This document shows positions 24,796-36,091 of a stretch of 64,000 nt of DNA, in pieces (positions within the stretch are counted from its first letter, which is position 1; each line of letters starts with the position of its first letter). The translations under genes were made by a program, and so were the position numbers. This stretch comes from Nannochloris sp. 'desiccata' (lineage: Eukaryota > Chlorophyta > Trebouxiophyceae > Chlorellales > Chlorellaceae). The stretch lies in contig JAGTXX020000001.1 of the NCBI GenBank assembly GCA_019044685.2, positions 620,001 to 684,000 on the forward strand, given 5' to 3'. Under the pieces are notes generated by a model. It was given only the letters and a program-made list of their open reading frames with translations, was not told the origin of the DNA and made no database searches.

Positions 24796-26015
24796 TCAGT
24801 CCAATTCTTCGCCTTCTTCATCTTCAGCCAGTTCACCTGGATAGCCATAGGACACATCAATATATTGCCCGCTAAGTAAAACATACCCTGCAATAGATAT
24901 CGCAGCACCAATCAACCATAATTTGCCTTTATAATTAATTTCAGTTGAGAATGATGAAGAAGCACCGCCGCTACCGCCACCCCCTCTGCCCGTTGCCGTT
25001 CCCCAAGAAGACCATTTCATTTCTACCTGTTCCGCAGAGGGTACAGGTGCAGAGAAGACTTGCCCACCGACACGATCCACGTACCGAACGAGTGCAGAAT
25101 GGCTTTCGAATTTCTTTCGTAAGTCGGGGTGCACCACCGGAGCTGAGCGAAGGTACGCTAAACAGGCAAATAAATGAGAGTCTGCAGAGGAGGTTAGACA
25201 AAGAGGAGTTCATAATAATTAATTATTATATAAGTATGCCTAATGATAGAAAACATAGAGAAACATCTGATATATACATTTTAATTTCTTTTCTTCCGTA
25301 CCGAGGGTTGAAGGTTGATCTCCAAAAAAGTAGCCATCATTTGCAGCCTGTACTAATCTTGCTGATACAGCATCCAGTGCCTTACATGCTCCTTTATATA
25401 TATCTTCAGAAGAAGCACTGCCTAATTGTGCACGCACTCCTTTCCTAGCAGAATATGGGAGCCAGCGTGAAAGCGGAAATGGTAAGTTCATGCCCATGGC
25501 AGGTCTCGTTAATCTAGAGTATGCTTCATCTTCACACCACGTTGTATATAACAATGCAGGGATAACCTTGGTTTCCAGTAAAGTAATAAAGCTAAGGGAG
25601 TCGGCAAGAGCAGCAGGAGACAAGTGAGAGTCAAGGTTTGCCGTTATTCTAGTGTGCTGCAGGTGATTGATGATCTCTCTCGCGCCTTCAAACTGGCTTG
25701 CGATAGACTCGGCATCATCACTCCCTATGAGATATCCTCCTTCAGTATCCAGGGCTGGGACTTGCCCAGTAGGAGAAGAACTTCCCCATGGGCAGTCCTG
25801 AACTGCAAATTTCACTTTGGCCAGACGAAGGTATGCCTGCGAAGAAATTGATGAGAAAGTCCGATCAACAAACTAAACTACTGTGTCGATAACATGCATG
25901 TAATTTAAAACATTAAAATATAGCAACATACCTCAACTTGGAGGCAAGCGATCGACAGTGATGAGAGGCCCCAATCACCCTTGAGCTTGTAAAGAACCAC
26001 CTTGGGATCACCCAT
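24796..26015 (-). CDS. Metaxin-like mitochondrial outer membrane import protein
   Basis: Exons 25932-26015, 25302-25836 and 24796-25181 give 334 residues in frame. Using the acceptor at 25182 restores the metaxin signature FFGDQPSTLDSHLFACLAYL, which the simple open frame misses. The N-terminal part is a thioredoxin/GST-like domain (LYKLKGDWGL... VPALDTEGGYL) followed by an all-helical GST C-terminal domain. KKFESHSALVRYVDRV matches the family block before the tail. A glycine-rich linker and one hydrophobic segment near the C-terminus (WLIGAAISIAGYVLL) end in an acidic tail, consistent with a tail anchor in the mitochondrial outer membrane facing the cytosol. Metaxins serve the SAM/TOM machinery for beta-barrel assembly and import. 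The start MGDPKVV is the only good ATG of exon 1. Confidence 0.85.
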
Positions 26016-26300
26016 ACTCTTTGATTTTTATTTAGAACCGATATGAGGGGTAGAGATTTGAAAGCCAGATGATGATGACCTTGAGCCACTGTGTTGCTCC
26101 AAAATGGCGCCGAGATTTCTCTTATAAGCAACCCTGGCAAACCAGTTATATGCAATTGTTTCTATATTGAGAATTTAGTCAGTGCATTATTTCAAGGGTT
26201 AATTGGGCGCTATAGCACTTAGCACTACCTTTTGCATACCTCATCTTGTCTCGAACCATAAAATTAATGATGATGTTCTGAACCCAAGAAAAATAGCACA
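26016..26300. promoter_or_regulatory. Divergent promoter region, metaxin and DPE2
   Basis: Only 285 bases lie between the start codons of the two divergent genes, so both promoters and 5' UTRs must be here. No specific motif stands out. Confidence 0.4.
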
Positions 26301-29252
26301 ATGAACGAAGAAAGACGAGTCCTACTTCATTTTGTCACTAAATATCTGACAAAATGGGGCCAGAACGTTGTTGTTAGCGGCGCAGGCGTCCTTTTTGGCA
26401 ACTACGATCCCAAGCGGTAAGAAGATTTACACCGTCGCAACAATAGTAATAGTGATTATAATTTATTCTTCCACTCCCATTCTTTTGAGTATATCTCATC
26501 ATAACCTGCACCCACTTACTAACACACTTATCAATATAATTCTTCCTACTACAGAGCTCATTGGGCTGCATGCCACCACGCGGGCAAAGATCTCGTTTGG
26601 GAAGTTATCGTCCCCATCCCACTCGTCCCAGAAATCACCTACCGCTATGCCATCGTCGATGACTCTATGTCAGTGATAACCTACGCTAGCAATACCCATA
26701 CATTACTACTCCCACAATCTCTTGAAGATGGATCTATTATCGATATTTATGATGAATGGATGGATAGATCGCATCCTGGATATTTGTTATCAACATGCGC
26801 GTTTACCAAAGTAATATTACCCGATCGACCTCGAGTAACAAACCAAATCTTACTCCATTTACAACCTACATTAAATGAAGCGATTATCCGCTTTCAAGTC
26901 TGGGATTGGGAAGTTCAAGGAGGACAAGAGATGTGTGTGAGCGGTGGAGCCCCTCAATTGGGTAATTGGCAAATACAGCAAGTCTTACAAATGACACAAG
27001 TAGCTGAAGCTTGTTGGGAAGCTGAAGTCTCTGTTCCATTAAATGCCTTCCCCGTGACCTACAAGTACGCTGTGGGGGATAAGACCGGAGAATCTTTACT
27101 TTTGGAGCATGGCGAAAGTCGGATAGTTGCTCTTCCCATGAGTGAAACTTCCCGTGCTCCGGCTGTATTGGTCCGCCACGATGGTCACTTCCGTAGAGAA
27201 CGTCGATGGAGAGGGGCAGGTGTCGCTGTCCCTGTGTTTTCTATAAGAACAAAAAGTTCTCTTGGATGTGGAGAATTTGCAGATCTCGCACTCGTGGCGA
27301 AATGGTGTGCTTCTGTCGGTTTGAAAATGTTGCAATTGTTGCCTGTTGCTGATACCTCTGTACGTGGAGATTGGAGAGATAGCTACCCTTATTCATCGTT
27401 ATGTGTATTTGCATTACATCCAATGTACTTGAATGTCTCTCAATTAGGCGGTGGAAATTTACCACCGCTCCCCGACTCAATTATAAATGAAATCGAGTCG
27501 GCTCGCTCTACTCTTTCTTCTCTCCCTGATATGGATTATGAAGCTACCATAAAGACGAAATTACGTATTGCACGCGCTGTATTCGATTCTCTAGGCCAAG
27601 AAACGATGCAAAGTGATGCTTATCTCAAATTTTGGGAAGAGAACTCTGAATGGCTCCGGCCATATTCGGTATTCTGTTTTCTCAGAGATTTGTTTGGCAC
27701 CGCAGAACACTGGAATTGGGGTGTTTTCGCTACGCCAACCCCAGAAATGCTTCTCCGCTTAAGCTCAGAAGACCAAGAATGGCATGCAAGCATTCAATTC
27801 CATTCTTATCTGCAATTTCACCTCCACAACCAACTTTCTGCTGCTTCGAGCGCTGCAGCTTCCTACCAAGTTGCCTTAAAAGGTGATCTACCCATCGGCG
27901 TCGATAAACGCTCGGTTGATACATGGCTCTATCCGAAACTGTTCCATATGGATACGTCCACAGGAGCCCCACCAGATGCCTTTGCACCAGGCGGTCAAAA
28001 TTGGGGTTTCCCGACGTACAATTGGGAAGAAATGGAATCTGATAATTATTCTTGGTGGAAAAGAAGATTACAACACATGTCACAGTATTTTCAAGCATAC
28101 CGTATTGATCACGTGCTTGGTTTCTTCCGTATTTGGGAATTACCAGCGACCGCCCGAACAGGTCTTCTAGGCAGATTTAGACCGAGTGTGCCTATTTGGC
28201 GACATGAGCTGGAAAGTCGAGGTATTTGGGATTTCGATCGACTTTGTGAGCCTTATGTGACGAATGCATTGCTGGAAAGGACATTTGGGGAAGGTGAATT
28301 GGCTGCAGAGGTTGCTGCACGGTATTTTGTAGATGGACCAGGCCGAAGATTGAAATTTAAAAAACAATTTTCTACAGAAGCGGCCCTTTGGACGTTGCAA
28401 CCGAGGCCAGGTCTGCCAGAAGAGCTTGCAGGTGAAGTTCATGCAACTCGCAAAGGATTATTAGCATTGAGACAAAATGTACTATTATTACGTGATCCTG
28501 AAGATCCTGAAAGATTCTATCCAAGATTCGCTCTTTCTACCACATCCTCATTTAGAGATCTTGATTTGCAATGGAGAGATGAGCTTTCTAGACTCCACGA
28601 TGATTATTATCATGGTAACCGCTCTGAGTCTTTGTGGAGAGAACAGGCACTTCGTACATTACCTGTACTGCAAGATGCCAGCGATATGCTGGTCTGTGGA
28701 GAGGATCTTGGAATGATCCCATCTTGTGTTCATCCAATTATGGAAGAGCTAGGGATAGTAGGCTTAAGAATACAGAGAATGCCATCAGAATGTGATGTCG
28801 AATTTGGAAATCCTAGTGATTATCCATATATGACCGTCGCCTCACCTTCTTCACACGATACAAGCACGTTGCGAGCTTGGTATCAAGAGGATAAAGAGCG
28901 AGGGGAGCGATTCTTTATGAAAAATTTAGGTGGGGAAGGTGCTGCTACTGCCCCAGAGACGTGTACCCCTGAAATTGCAGCTGCTGTGATTGAACAGCAT
29001 TTAGAATCTTCTTCTGTCTTGGCAATTTTTCCGTTGCAAGATCTCATGGCCACGTCAGCGGTGCTTTCTTCCTCCCGTCCTGCCGAGGAAGAGACCATCA
29101 ATGATCCAACAAATTCAGAGCATTATTGGCGATATAGGATGCATGTGAATGTAGAAGATTTGATTGAAGACTATGAATTGAAAATGAAGTTGAAATCGAT
29201 GTTATTGGCCAGTGGAAGAGCAGCCAAAGAAGATTTTGGTGGCAGCGGTTGA
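26301..29252 (+). CDS. DPE2: 4-alpha-glucanotransferase DPE2 (GH77, tandem CBM20)
   Basis: Exons 26301-26416 and 26555-29252 give 937 residues, the usual length of plant DPE2. Two starch-binding CBM20 modules come first (VVSGAGVLFGNYDPK... and MCVSGGAPQLGNW...). The GH77 amylomaltase domain follows, beginning near VFSIRTKSSLGCGEF. Catalytic residues are present: nucleophile Asp557 in YRIDHVLGFFR, acid/base Glu755 in CGEDLG, and Asp807 in SSHDTST. DPE2 acts in the cytosol, moving glucose from maltose exported by the plastid onto a heteroglycan acceptor, and so completes night-time starch breakdown. The CBM20 pair and overall length separate it from plastid DPE1. The gene supports a starch-storing, green-lineage host. 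A TGTAA signal lies at 29351, about 100 bases after the stop. Confidence 0.95.
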
Positions 29253-29617
29253 GGAGGTCTTGTTGACTTTATTATTATTGAATTTTTTATTTCGTTTGTT
29301 TTAGAACGACCTACCTTCCTACGTACGTACGTAGCTACTATAAGGATTAATGTAAACTTGATCAATAATAGACATAATAGCCGTTACACATATACAAAGA
29401 AGAACAATCGTAGTAGTATCAACATGGCAGAGAAACGCATTCATAAAGAAAGTCAAAACAAAACAAAAAAACCTCGCCACTGGAACGACGTCACAAAAGA
29501 TCAAAGAAAAACTCTTTATTATTTACCTATTCATTACCAAATTCAATCAAAAGTATATACAATCTAAATTGTTATTCAACAAGTACTCAAGTGATTATGT
29601 CAACCAACTTATCAAGT
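29253..29617. other. Convergent 3' region with (ACGT)n
   Basis: These 365 bases between the DPE2 stop (+) and the Egt1 stop (-) carry a short (ACGT)n repeat at 29320-29334 and the DPE2 TGTAA at 29351. No gene is seen. Confidence 0.4.
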
Positions 29618-32254
29618 CTAAATCCCAATAATGGGTTCTTCTTCGTCCTTGACGAGTCTAAATTTCGCAAACATATTTGCATATTGCCTTTGATAATAAT
29701 TCCTAAAGCTCGTTCTCCTAATACTTGGATGAGTATACGGACAGCTTCCTTTCAACACATAATGACACCCATCAAAGAAATCTACACTGTATTCAGGGTA
29801 CATAGCGTCAGCTACAAAGCCATCAAAGGGAGCAAAGGCGGTGCTCGTCCACTCCCAACCACCGCTTTCTAAGCCGTTAATTTTTGAAGTCTTTTTCAAA
29901 TTCGTTGTATTGTTCTGAAGTAATATATTCTGATATTCTGGTTCAGTCATTATTCGACCTCCCTGTGATCTGCAATACGCACTGGCTTCTGCTAAGCTGC
30001 AATAGACTGGGCAGTGAGCTACGTCTTTCCAATGAAAACTCCCTTCAGGCATATGCACGTAGATCTGTTCGTTATCATCGATAACATCATCACTGTTCTC
30101 ATTCTTTCCTTTTTCTCTACTCCATGTAGCCGGCATTTCATGGCCATTTTTCTTAAAATATTCATAATCTTCATGATTGTCCCACAACTCAGCTTTGCTA
30201 TATCCATTTTTATTCACTGCAAAATCATAAAATTCAGCAACAGTAACAGGATGTGTCGCTACCGAAAGGGTATCAACAGAAATTGGAGTAGCAGTACCCT
30301 GTTCATTATCCCACACAAAACCGTGTTTGTCTACTGGGTTGATGCCGAGAGATACAGTACTGTTGCCTGGTACCGTCACCATAGTACCAGTAGTAGTACT
30401 ATTAGACGTAGGAAAAGAGTTAGAATTATCGGAAAAGTGAGGAGCACTAGGAGGAGCACTACTCAAGTAGTTGCAGTGGGTACTGAAAAAGAATGGCGAG
30501 AGAAAAGAGTCTTTATTTTTTACCACCGCTACTGCTGCTGCTTCTCCGTTGCCATAGCCATTTCCATTGCTAGTTATTTTGCTGTTAGATAACCAATCGC
30601 GTTTTCGTTGTTGAGCGAGCATGTAGCATAGAGTTTCTTGATGCATACGTTCATGCTCTAACGCCATCAACACAGCATGCATTGCATCTCTACTTTCTTC
30701 TTTTTCTGCTCCCGTAGCAAAGCATGCATTTCTTGCCGCTTCAAGTGTGCTAGCTCGTGCTTCTACGACATATACCTCTAATTCTGCCTTTGTAGGCCAC
30801 GTCTGAGGGATTTCAGGATGACTATGGCATTGTGAAGGGTCCAGCACTAGTGGATCGATTCCTCTGGAAAGCATTGTGTCGAGGGGTGATGGAGGGCATT
30901 CTGGACTTAATTTAAGGCGCGAAAACGCAGCCACGTGACCATAATAAAAGCCAAATGGGTGACGAAGGCCAATAGGTTGTGCTGTCCAGTCAGAAATATT
31001 GGAAAATAAAGCGTCAGTGTCCGTCCAGCACCGGCGAAAAGCGTTTTCAGGCGACAACAAAAGTTGAATGGAATAGCGACTTGAAGCCCAAGTTGCCTAA
31101 ACAAAAAAAAGATGGAAAACGAGGAGATAGCAAGAGAAAGATGAATTAGTAAATCAGTTCAATAACAGATAGGGTTAGGTAGGGTAATGTTCTTTTTCCT
31201 TTCTCTTTTAATATACTTCATTTACCTGTAAACAGAGCCCTGCATCTTTAGCCAAGCCATTAATATCCTGAGGAGTGAATTTCCTTGAGATTTCCATTAA
31301 AATCCTTTCTCCAGCAATAAAATGTACCCCAGGTAGAACACCGTCAACCCTTTCTTTAGCTTCGACCCACATTTCCACCTGACGCAGTTCAGAATTGACG
31401 ACACAGTCGTATTCAAAATTTTGCATAGCATGCTCCGCAGCAGGATGATTCAACGAACGGAGCGCATGTGCCATTCCGTTCAGTATAAATTTCCGTGTAA
31501 CTCCCTTAGAATCGTCATAGGCCGAGTGCAACACTGCTGGATCCTTCCAAAGGTCAGTACATAGCAGCAAGACGGAATCTTCACCAGCTGCAACTTTTAA
31601 TTTTGCTAGAAAATCAGCGGCTTCAGGGAAAGTGAAATTGCCTACAGAGCTTCCAAGCCACAGCATGCATAACGTAGTGGCAGGGTGGCGTCTGTGCGCT
31701 TCATTAAGGCCACTAAAATACTCGGCTTCTATAAATTCCAGATTACAGGTCGGGATTTCAGGGCAATACTTACGAAGATTGCGTTCTGCTTGTAATAATG
31801 CCCCACCAGATACATCAATGCCAACAAAATGGACTGATTGTGGTCCGTCTCGACGCGCTAAAGCTTGGAGAAGAAGTGCTGTTTTGCTGCCATCGCCACA
31901 GCCGAGTTCAACGACAACCGCTCCTTTAGGAAGATGACTGACAATATCATCTGCATGGGATTGGAGCAATCTTTTTTCTTCCATATAGGGGTAATATTCT
32001 TCAAGCTCTGTGATCTGTTCGTAAAGAGAGCTGCCAAGAGTGTCATAGAGATATTTTACTGGCACTCGACGAGGAGATGCAGAGCGGAGTCCTGCCTCAA
32101 GCTCTGCGATTTCTGCTTTGTGTCCATTGATCCCATTTGTGGGGCTTCCAAGAGGCTTAGTAGGGGTGTCCAAGGCCATAGGAGGCTGGTGCTTTAAGTC
32201 ACTTCCCTTGGACTCTATGTGATCGATATCGGCAGACGTGTTTCTGGGGCACAT
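29618..32254 (-). CDS. EGT1: Fused ergothioneine synthase (EgtD-EgtB, Egt1 type)
   Basis: Exons 31226-32254 and 29618-31096 join at an in-frame GT-AG intron to 835 residues. The N-terminal half is an EgtD-type histidine N-alpha-trimethyltransferase: YLYDTLGSSLYEQIT, the SAM-binding VVVELGCGDGSKT, and LWLGSSVGNF. The C-terminal half is an EgtB-type non-heme iron sulfoxide synthase. Its DinB-like domain has iron ligands His397, His491 and His495 (in HERMHQE). A formylglycine-synthase-like domain follows, with GGWEWTSTAF, YSVDFFDG, RTSFRNYYQ and FAKFRLVKD. This is the domain order of fungal Egt1, which makes hercynine from histidine and then couples cysteine to it on the way to the antioxidant thiol ergothioneine. 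A separate PLP lyase would be needed for the last step and is not in the window. The start MCPRN is the first ATG of the frame; a low-complexity insertion (about 510-575) lies between DinB and FGE domains. Confidence 0.9.
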
Positions 32255-32474
32255 ACTGACCAATTGCCTGTATCCGCACCCAAATCTTGTTCACAGTAAG
32301 ATTATCAACAGCATCCAATATATACTTCTATGTACATATCTGTCTGTGGATGAAATTCGAGCTGAAAGTTACAGGGCGCAACAACTACAACTGCGTGTGC
32401 ATTGAATACGCGAGCTTCGCTAAAGATACAGCTATTTCATTTCTTTATTCTTTATTTAGAAGACCATATTCATT

Positions 32475-32785
32475 ATGGTAGCGGGTGTGCAGGCCTTGGG
32501 TGGCTCCAGGCAGGGATGCTTTTCAAATCGAATTATTGGTGGTAGTTCATTCACTTCTTCTCCCCTGGCAGCTCTTCCCATATTTAGCAGCCATCCAAGA
32601 TCCCCAGCGAGACCCACATTAACTGTAAGTGCTGCCCCGAACGACAAAGAGGACGCTGCGACTGATTGGGATACTGCTTGGAGCACATTTAGAAAAGGCG
32701 TCGAAGCTCAATCACCAAAGAGCAATGTTGGCACCAAGCCACCTAAGTAAGATATTTGTATATCTTAGCTGCACTTATTGCAATG

Positions 32786-32817
<32 letters not shown>

Positions 32818-33073
32818 ATCTACACGATTGACGTGTTCCACTATACTAATTATCGTTAATTCGCTCTGCAGATTTAGCAACGGCACCTCCAATTGGAACG
32901 CTGGCCCCACTCAGAACCAAATTAGAAAACAAGAACGTACTTTGCTAGATATTTGGACAAAAGAATCCTTTTCTCAACTGTCTATTGTAGCTGTAGTGCT
33001 GTTGTTCATAGCCCTGGTGGTAGCTGGCGGGGAGATGCCTCATGATGACCGATGCACTCTCCCTTGGTGCTAA
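32475..33073 (+). CDS. Hypothetical one-TM protein, probably plastid-targeted
   Basis: Exons 32475-32746 and 32872-33073 give 157 residues in frame. The first 50-60 residues are Ser/Ala/Arg-rich and poor in acids, with a VSAAPNDK junction that fits a chloroplast transit-peptide cleavage region. The mature part has a hydrophilic domain (WDTAWSTFRKGVEAQ), a conserved-looking KQERTLLDIWTKESF stretch, one membrane span (SIVAVVLLFIALVVAGG) and a short tail with two cysteines (CTLPWC). I do not recognise the family. It is divergent from Egt1 with 220 bases between starts. The intron contains an (ACT)n microsatellite. Thylakoid or envelope location is inference. Confidence 0.7.
32787..32815 (+). repeat. 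(ACT)n microsatellite in intron
   Basis: About ten ACT units lie within the single intron of the one-TM plastid protein gene, 55-85 bases upstream of the acceptor. Confidence 0.9.
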
Positions 33074-33643
33074 GAAGAAGATTTGTTCCCGAGATTTTTT
33101 TTGGTCTTGGAAAGTTTGAGATTGGATTGGCTATTCTTTCTTTTAGCCTTAACAACTGAAGTTTTTTTCTGTATATTATCCTTCTATGTACGCACTCTCT
33201 GCCCTTTCATTAATTTCTTCAATTTTTACAATTTAATTGGCCAATTTATTAATCGTTAAAAGGAACGGTCTTTTCTTAAAGACGCCGGCCATTTCTATTT
33301 AACCAACAAAGACGAAGAGAGAGAAAAAATACTTGAAAAGGAAGAAAAAACAATGTTATCCCTTAAAGACTAAAGGATGATATATCTGCAAGGGGTGTGC
33401 ATAATCATAAAGAGAAAAAAAAAAAAATCTACATATATTTATTCAAAAACCCCACCCACCCGCCCGCCCGCCTTTCAGAGGGCAAGAGTAAAAAGAGAAG
33501 CAAAAAAGCGAGTACAACGTAGAAGGGGGGAAAAGGGCTTGGTATATTATTATTTACTAATCAATCGTATCCATATCTTAAAATTAAAAAAAAAGTTCGT
33601 ACTATTTATTTGGAAAGCTAAAAAACAAAAAAAAACTATCTAA
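33074..33643. other. Convergent 3' intergenic region
   Basis: These 570 bases contain only AT-rich sequence, several A runs, and a C-rich tract CCCACCCACCCGCCCGCCCG near 33451. The latter is a C-rich simple repeat whose complement could form a G-quadruplex in the 3' UTR of the E2F gene. No gene is seen. Confidence 0.4.
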
Positions 33644-35562
33644 CTAAACAAAGCCGAGGCCCGCCAATCCTCCAGCCCCAGCGCCAGCACCTCTCTCCGC
33701 AGCTCCTGCTGCAGCATCTCTATACCACGCATCACTATCAATAGCAGCGCCATCGGGCATTTTTAACAAGGTACTTGGAGAGGCTGGAGGGGGTAATGCG
33801 CCAGGGGAAAGACGGGGCGATTTCTTACCTGGGCTGGCTGCAGAGTTTGGTCTACTGGTGGTGGTGGCTACAGCAGTTTGTCTAGCCTTTGCAGCAGATA
33901 CTGCATCAGACTCTTTCTTTTCTAATATATCTAAAGGATCATTCCCTACGGGCCCTGTTAAAGAAGGAATATAAGGAGGAAGACTCCCGACAGCAGCCGG
34001 GACAGTAGCACCTGGAGCTGCTAGTGGCTTCGTAGGAAGATGAAGACCACCTCCACTAGTATAAAGTCCTCTAGCAAAGCCACCACTCCCACTAATAACA
34101 CCACCGCCACTACGCCCACTACCAACACCATCAGTGGTGTTTGGCCAAAACGGACCGGGGGACATCCCGCCGAGCGGTGCACCAGTATATAACATTTTAG
34201 CTTCTGGAGAGCCTTGATGGGTGTAGATATTATACACAGGAGGTGTAATTCCAAGTCCACCACCGCCACCGACATTGATATCCCCGTTGATATTCGTATC
34301 AATGAGACCAGCACCGACCATCACCGGAGTGGCTCCAGCACCGCCTGGCCGCAAAACCATCGGCGAGGTTGGTTCTTCTCTTTCCAAGAGACCATGGACA
34401 TCTACTTGATGATGTTGGCCTTGTTCTTCTGGTTCTCCGTGAATTTTCCAGATTTCTACTGGATCACGTTGACTACGAACAATAACTGTTCTACTGTGTT
34501 GTTGCTGTTCCCCATTGAAATTAAGACTAGTATCACCACCTCCTCCGCCTTCTCCTCTTGATGGATGAGTGTCTTGAGGGGTTTCTGGGATTTCTAAGGA
34601 AGTACCTTGTGGAGCTAGTATCGCAACAACCTGATCCCCAGGTTGTATCACAGGCAACGATGCCACGTCAGCATCTGTGATGTACAATCTCATTTTATTG
34701 ATACTATGTTCCACAATGCCTGAAATGCCCATCCACAAAGAGGTGCTACAAGCGTTTAAATTTTGCTCTATTTGTTTGAGTTGCTGGATTTGGAGACGGA
34801 TAGCGGTAAGTTCGCTTTCAGAATCTTCATACGTAATAGGAGAAGAAGAAGGCGCTGTAGTGTGACTCTTGTTGCCACCACTACTATTGTTATTGTTTTG
34901 GAAGGATGGTGTCGACGGCGGTGTGCCTGAAGGAGGTATATATTGATTGCCTACGCCCGGTGCAAAGGCCACAGTATTCTTACTTTTTTTCATAATGATA
35001 CCGATACCTTCTAATACGTTTGTGATGTCGTAAATACGGCGTTTTTGGACACCAAGTCCGTCGACAGCCTTGTTGAGGTCAAGGCCGCCTTCAGGGGCGG
35101 CATTAAGAAGCTCAATGAATTTTCTAGTGAGGAGACCCAAGCTAGAGTCATGTCGGCAGGAGGCTACAGCCCCGATAGCAGCATTCTCTGGTGTTTTGTA
35201 GCTGCTGTTTGTAGCGCGACGGGAGCGTCTTGCTGGTAATAAGTGGGCTTGATCATCATCGGGTTGGGCTGGAGGAGAAGTTCCAAACTGAGAAAAAAGG
35301 GAGACAGGTTGCGATGCAGCGTTAGAATTTGGTTGAATATAGTATCATGCGTAATTTAACGTTTTCGGTTTGGGTATTAAAGGAGAGTAGGGTTGAGATT
35401 TTACCTCAGGTTGTTGGGTGCCAATCATCGCTTCGTCTTCTTCACCTTGACTTCCCTGCACATTTATGTCAGTATATTCGAGATGGGTTATCTGTAGATC
35501 ATCGCCAGAGAACCTTAGAAGGCTACCTGATCTGTTGAACTACTTACCATACCACCACGCAT
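33644..35562 (-). CDS. E2F family cell-cycle transcription factor
   Basis: Exons 35548-35562, 35405-35455 and 33644-35287 give 569 residues in frame; the 15-nt first exon (MRGGM) is tentative. The DNA-binding winged helix is clear: [18 protein letters not shown], then [31 protein letters not shown] marks E2F rather than its partner DP (which has RRVYDALNVL). A leucine-rich dimerisation coil follows ([21 protein letters not shown]). The marked box reads [20 protein letters not shown], then [16 protein letters not shown]. The long C-terminal half is Gly/Pro/Ser-rich. I do not find the canonical retinoblastoma-binding motif there, though it may be diverged. The protein should bind TTTSSCGC sites with DP and control S-phase genes. 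Confidence 0.85.
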
Positions 35563-36091
35563 CCCTAAAATCGAGCCAACGTTTTGCCTATGCTTTTACA
35601 ACGCAATACAAGATCCCTGGAAGGTATGCATCCGACAAATCTATACTGGAAAAGAGACCTACTGCTGCGATAGGATTTCAAAATTTGTTGTGATCTTCTG
35701 GTTTCCTGCCTAAAATTGAGCAAGACTGAATTCAGACAATTGTGCACTGTTTGGTAAATCTTCGGCCAATTAAGGGCTTGTGAGATACATATGTGTTTGA
35801 GGAAGATTTTATATTGCTCTAGTAGATCGCGCTCAGCGACTATGAGATGATCTCCCGAGTGATTTTCCCTCGCGCGCGGTAACTGAAGCTAACGCAAGTT
35901 TTACTCGAGAATTTTGCTTCATTCACGATCTACGCTTCGTTATGTTCACCTTTTCGTATAAAAATCAACAATTAATAAGGCGCGGGGCAGATACCACGTC
36001 GGCTTCTTGTCTGAACGAAACCTAAATGAAACTGATCTAAAATTTTGACTAATTAAAGGTCGCAGCAAAAGCCATAGGCGTCTCTTCCGCG
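35563..36091. promoter_or_regulatory. Divergent region between E2F and hexosaminidase
   Basis: These 529 bases must hold both promoters. A TTTTCCCTCGCGCGCGG stretch at 35863-35879 resembles, but does not match exactly, an E2F site (TTTSSCGC), about 300 bases upstream of the E2F start. Autoregulation would be plausible but is only a suggestion. Confidence 0.3.

Noticed and set aside
25141..25169. Metaxin exon 3 starting after TGTTTAG
   Set aside because: It is in frame but loses the DSHLFACL part of the conserved block; the CTCTGCAG acceptor at 25182 restores it.
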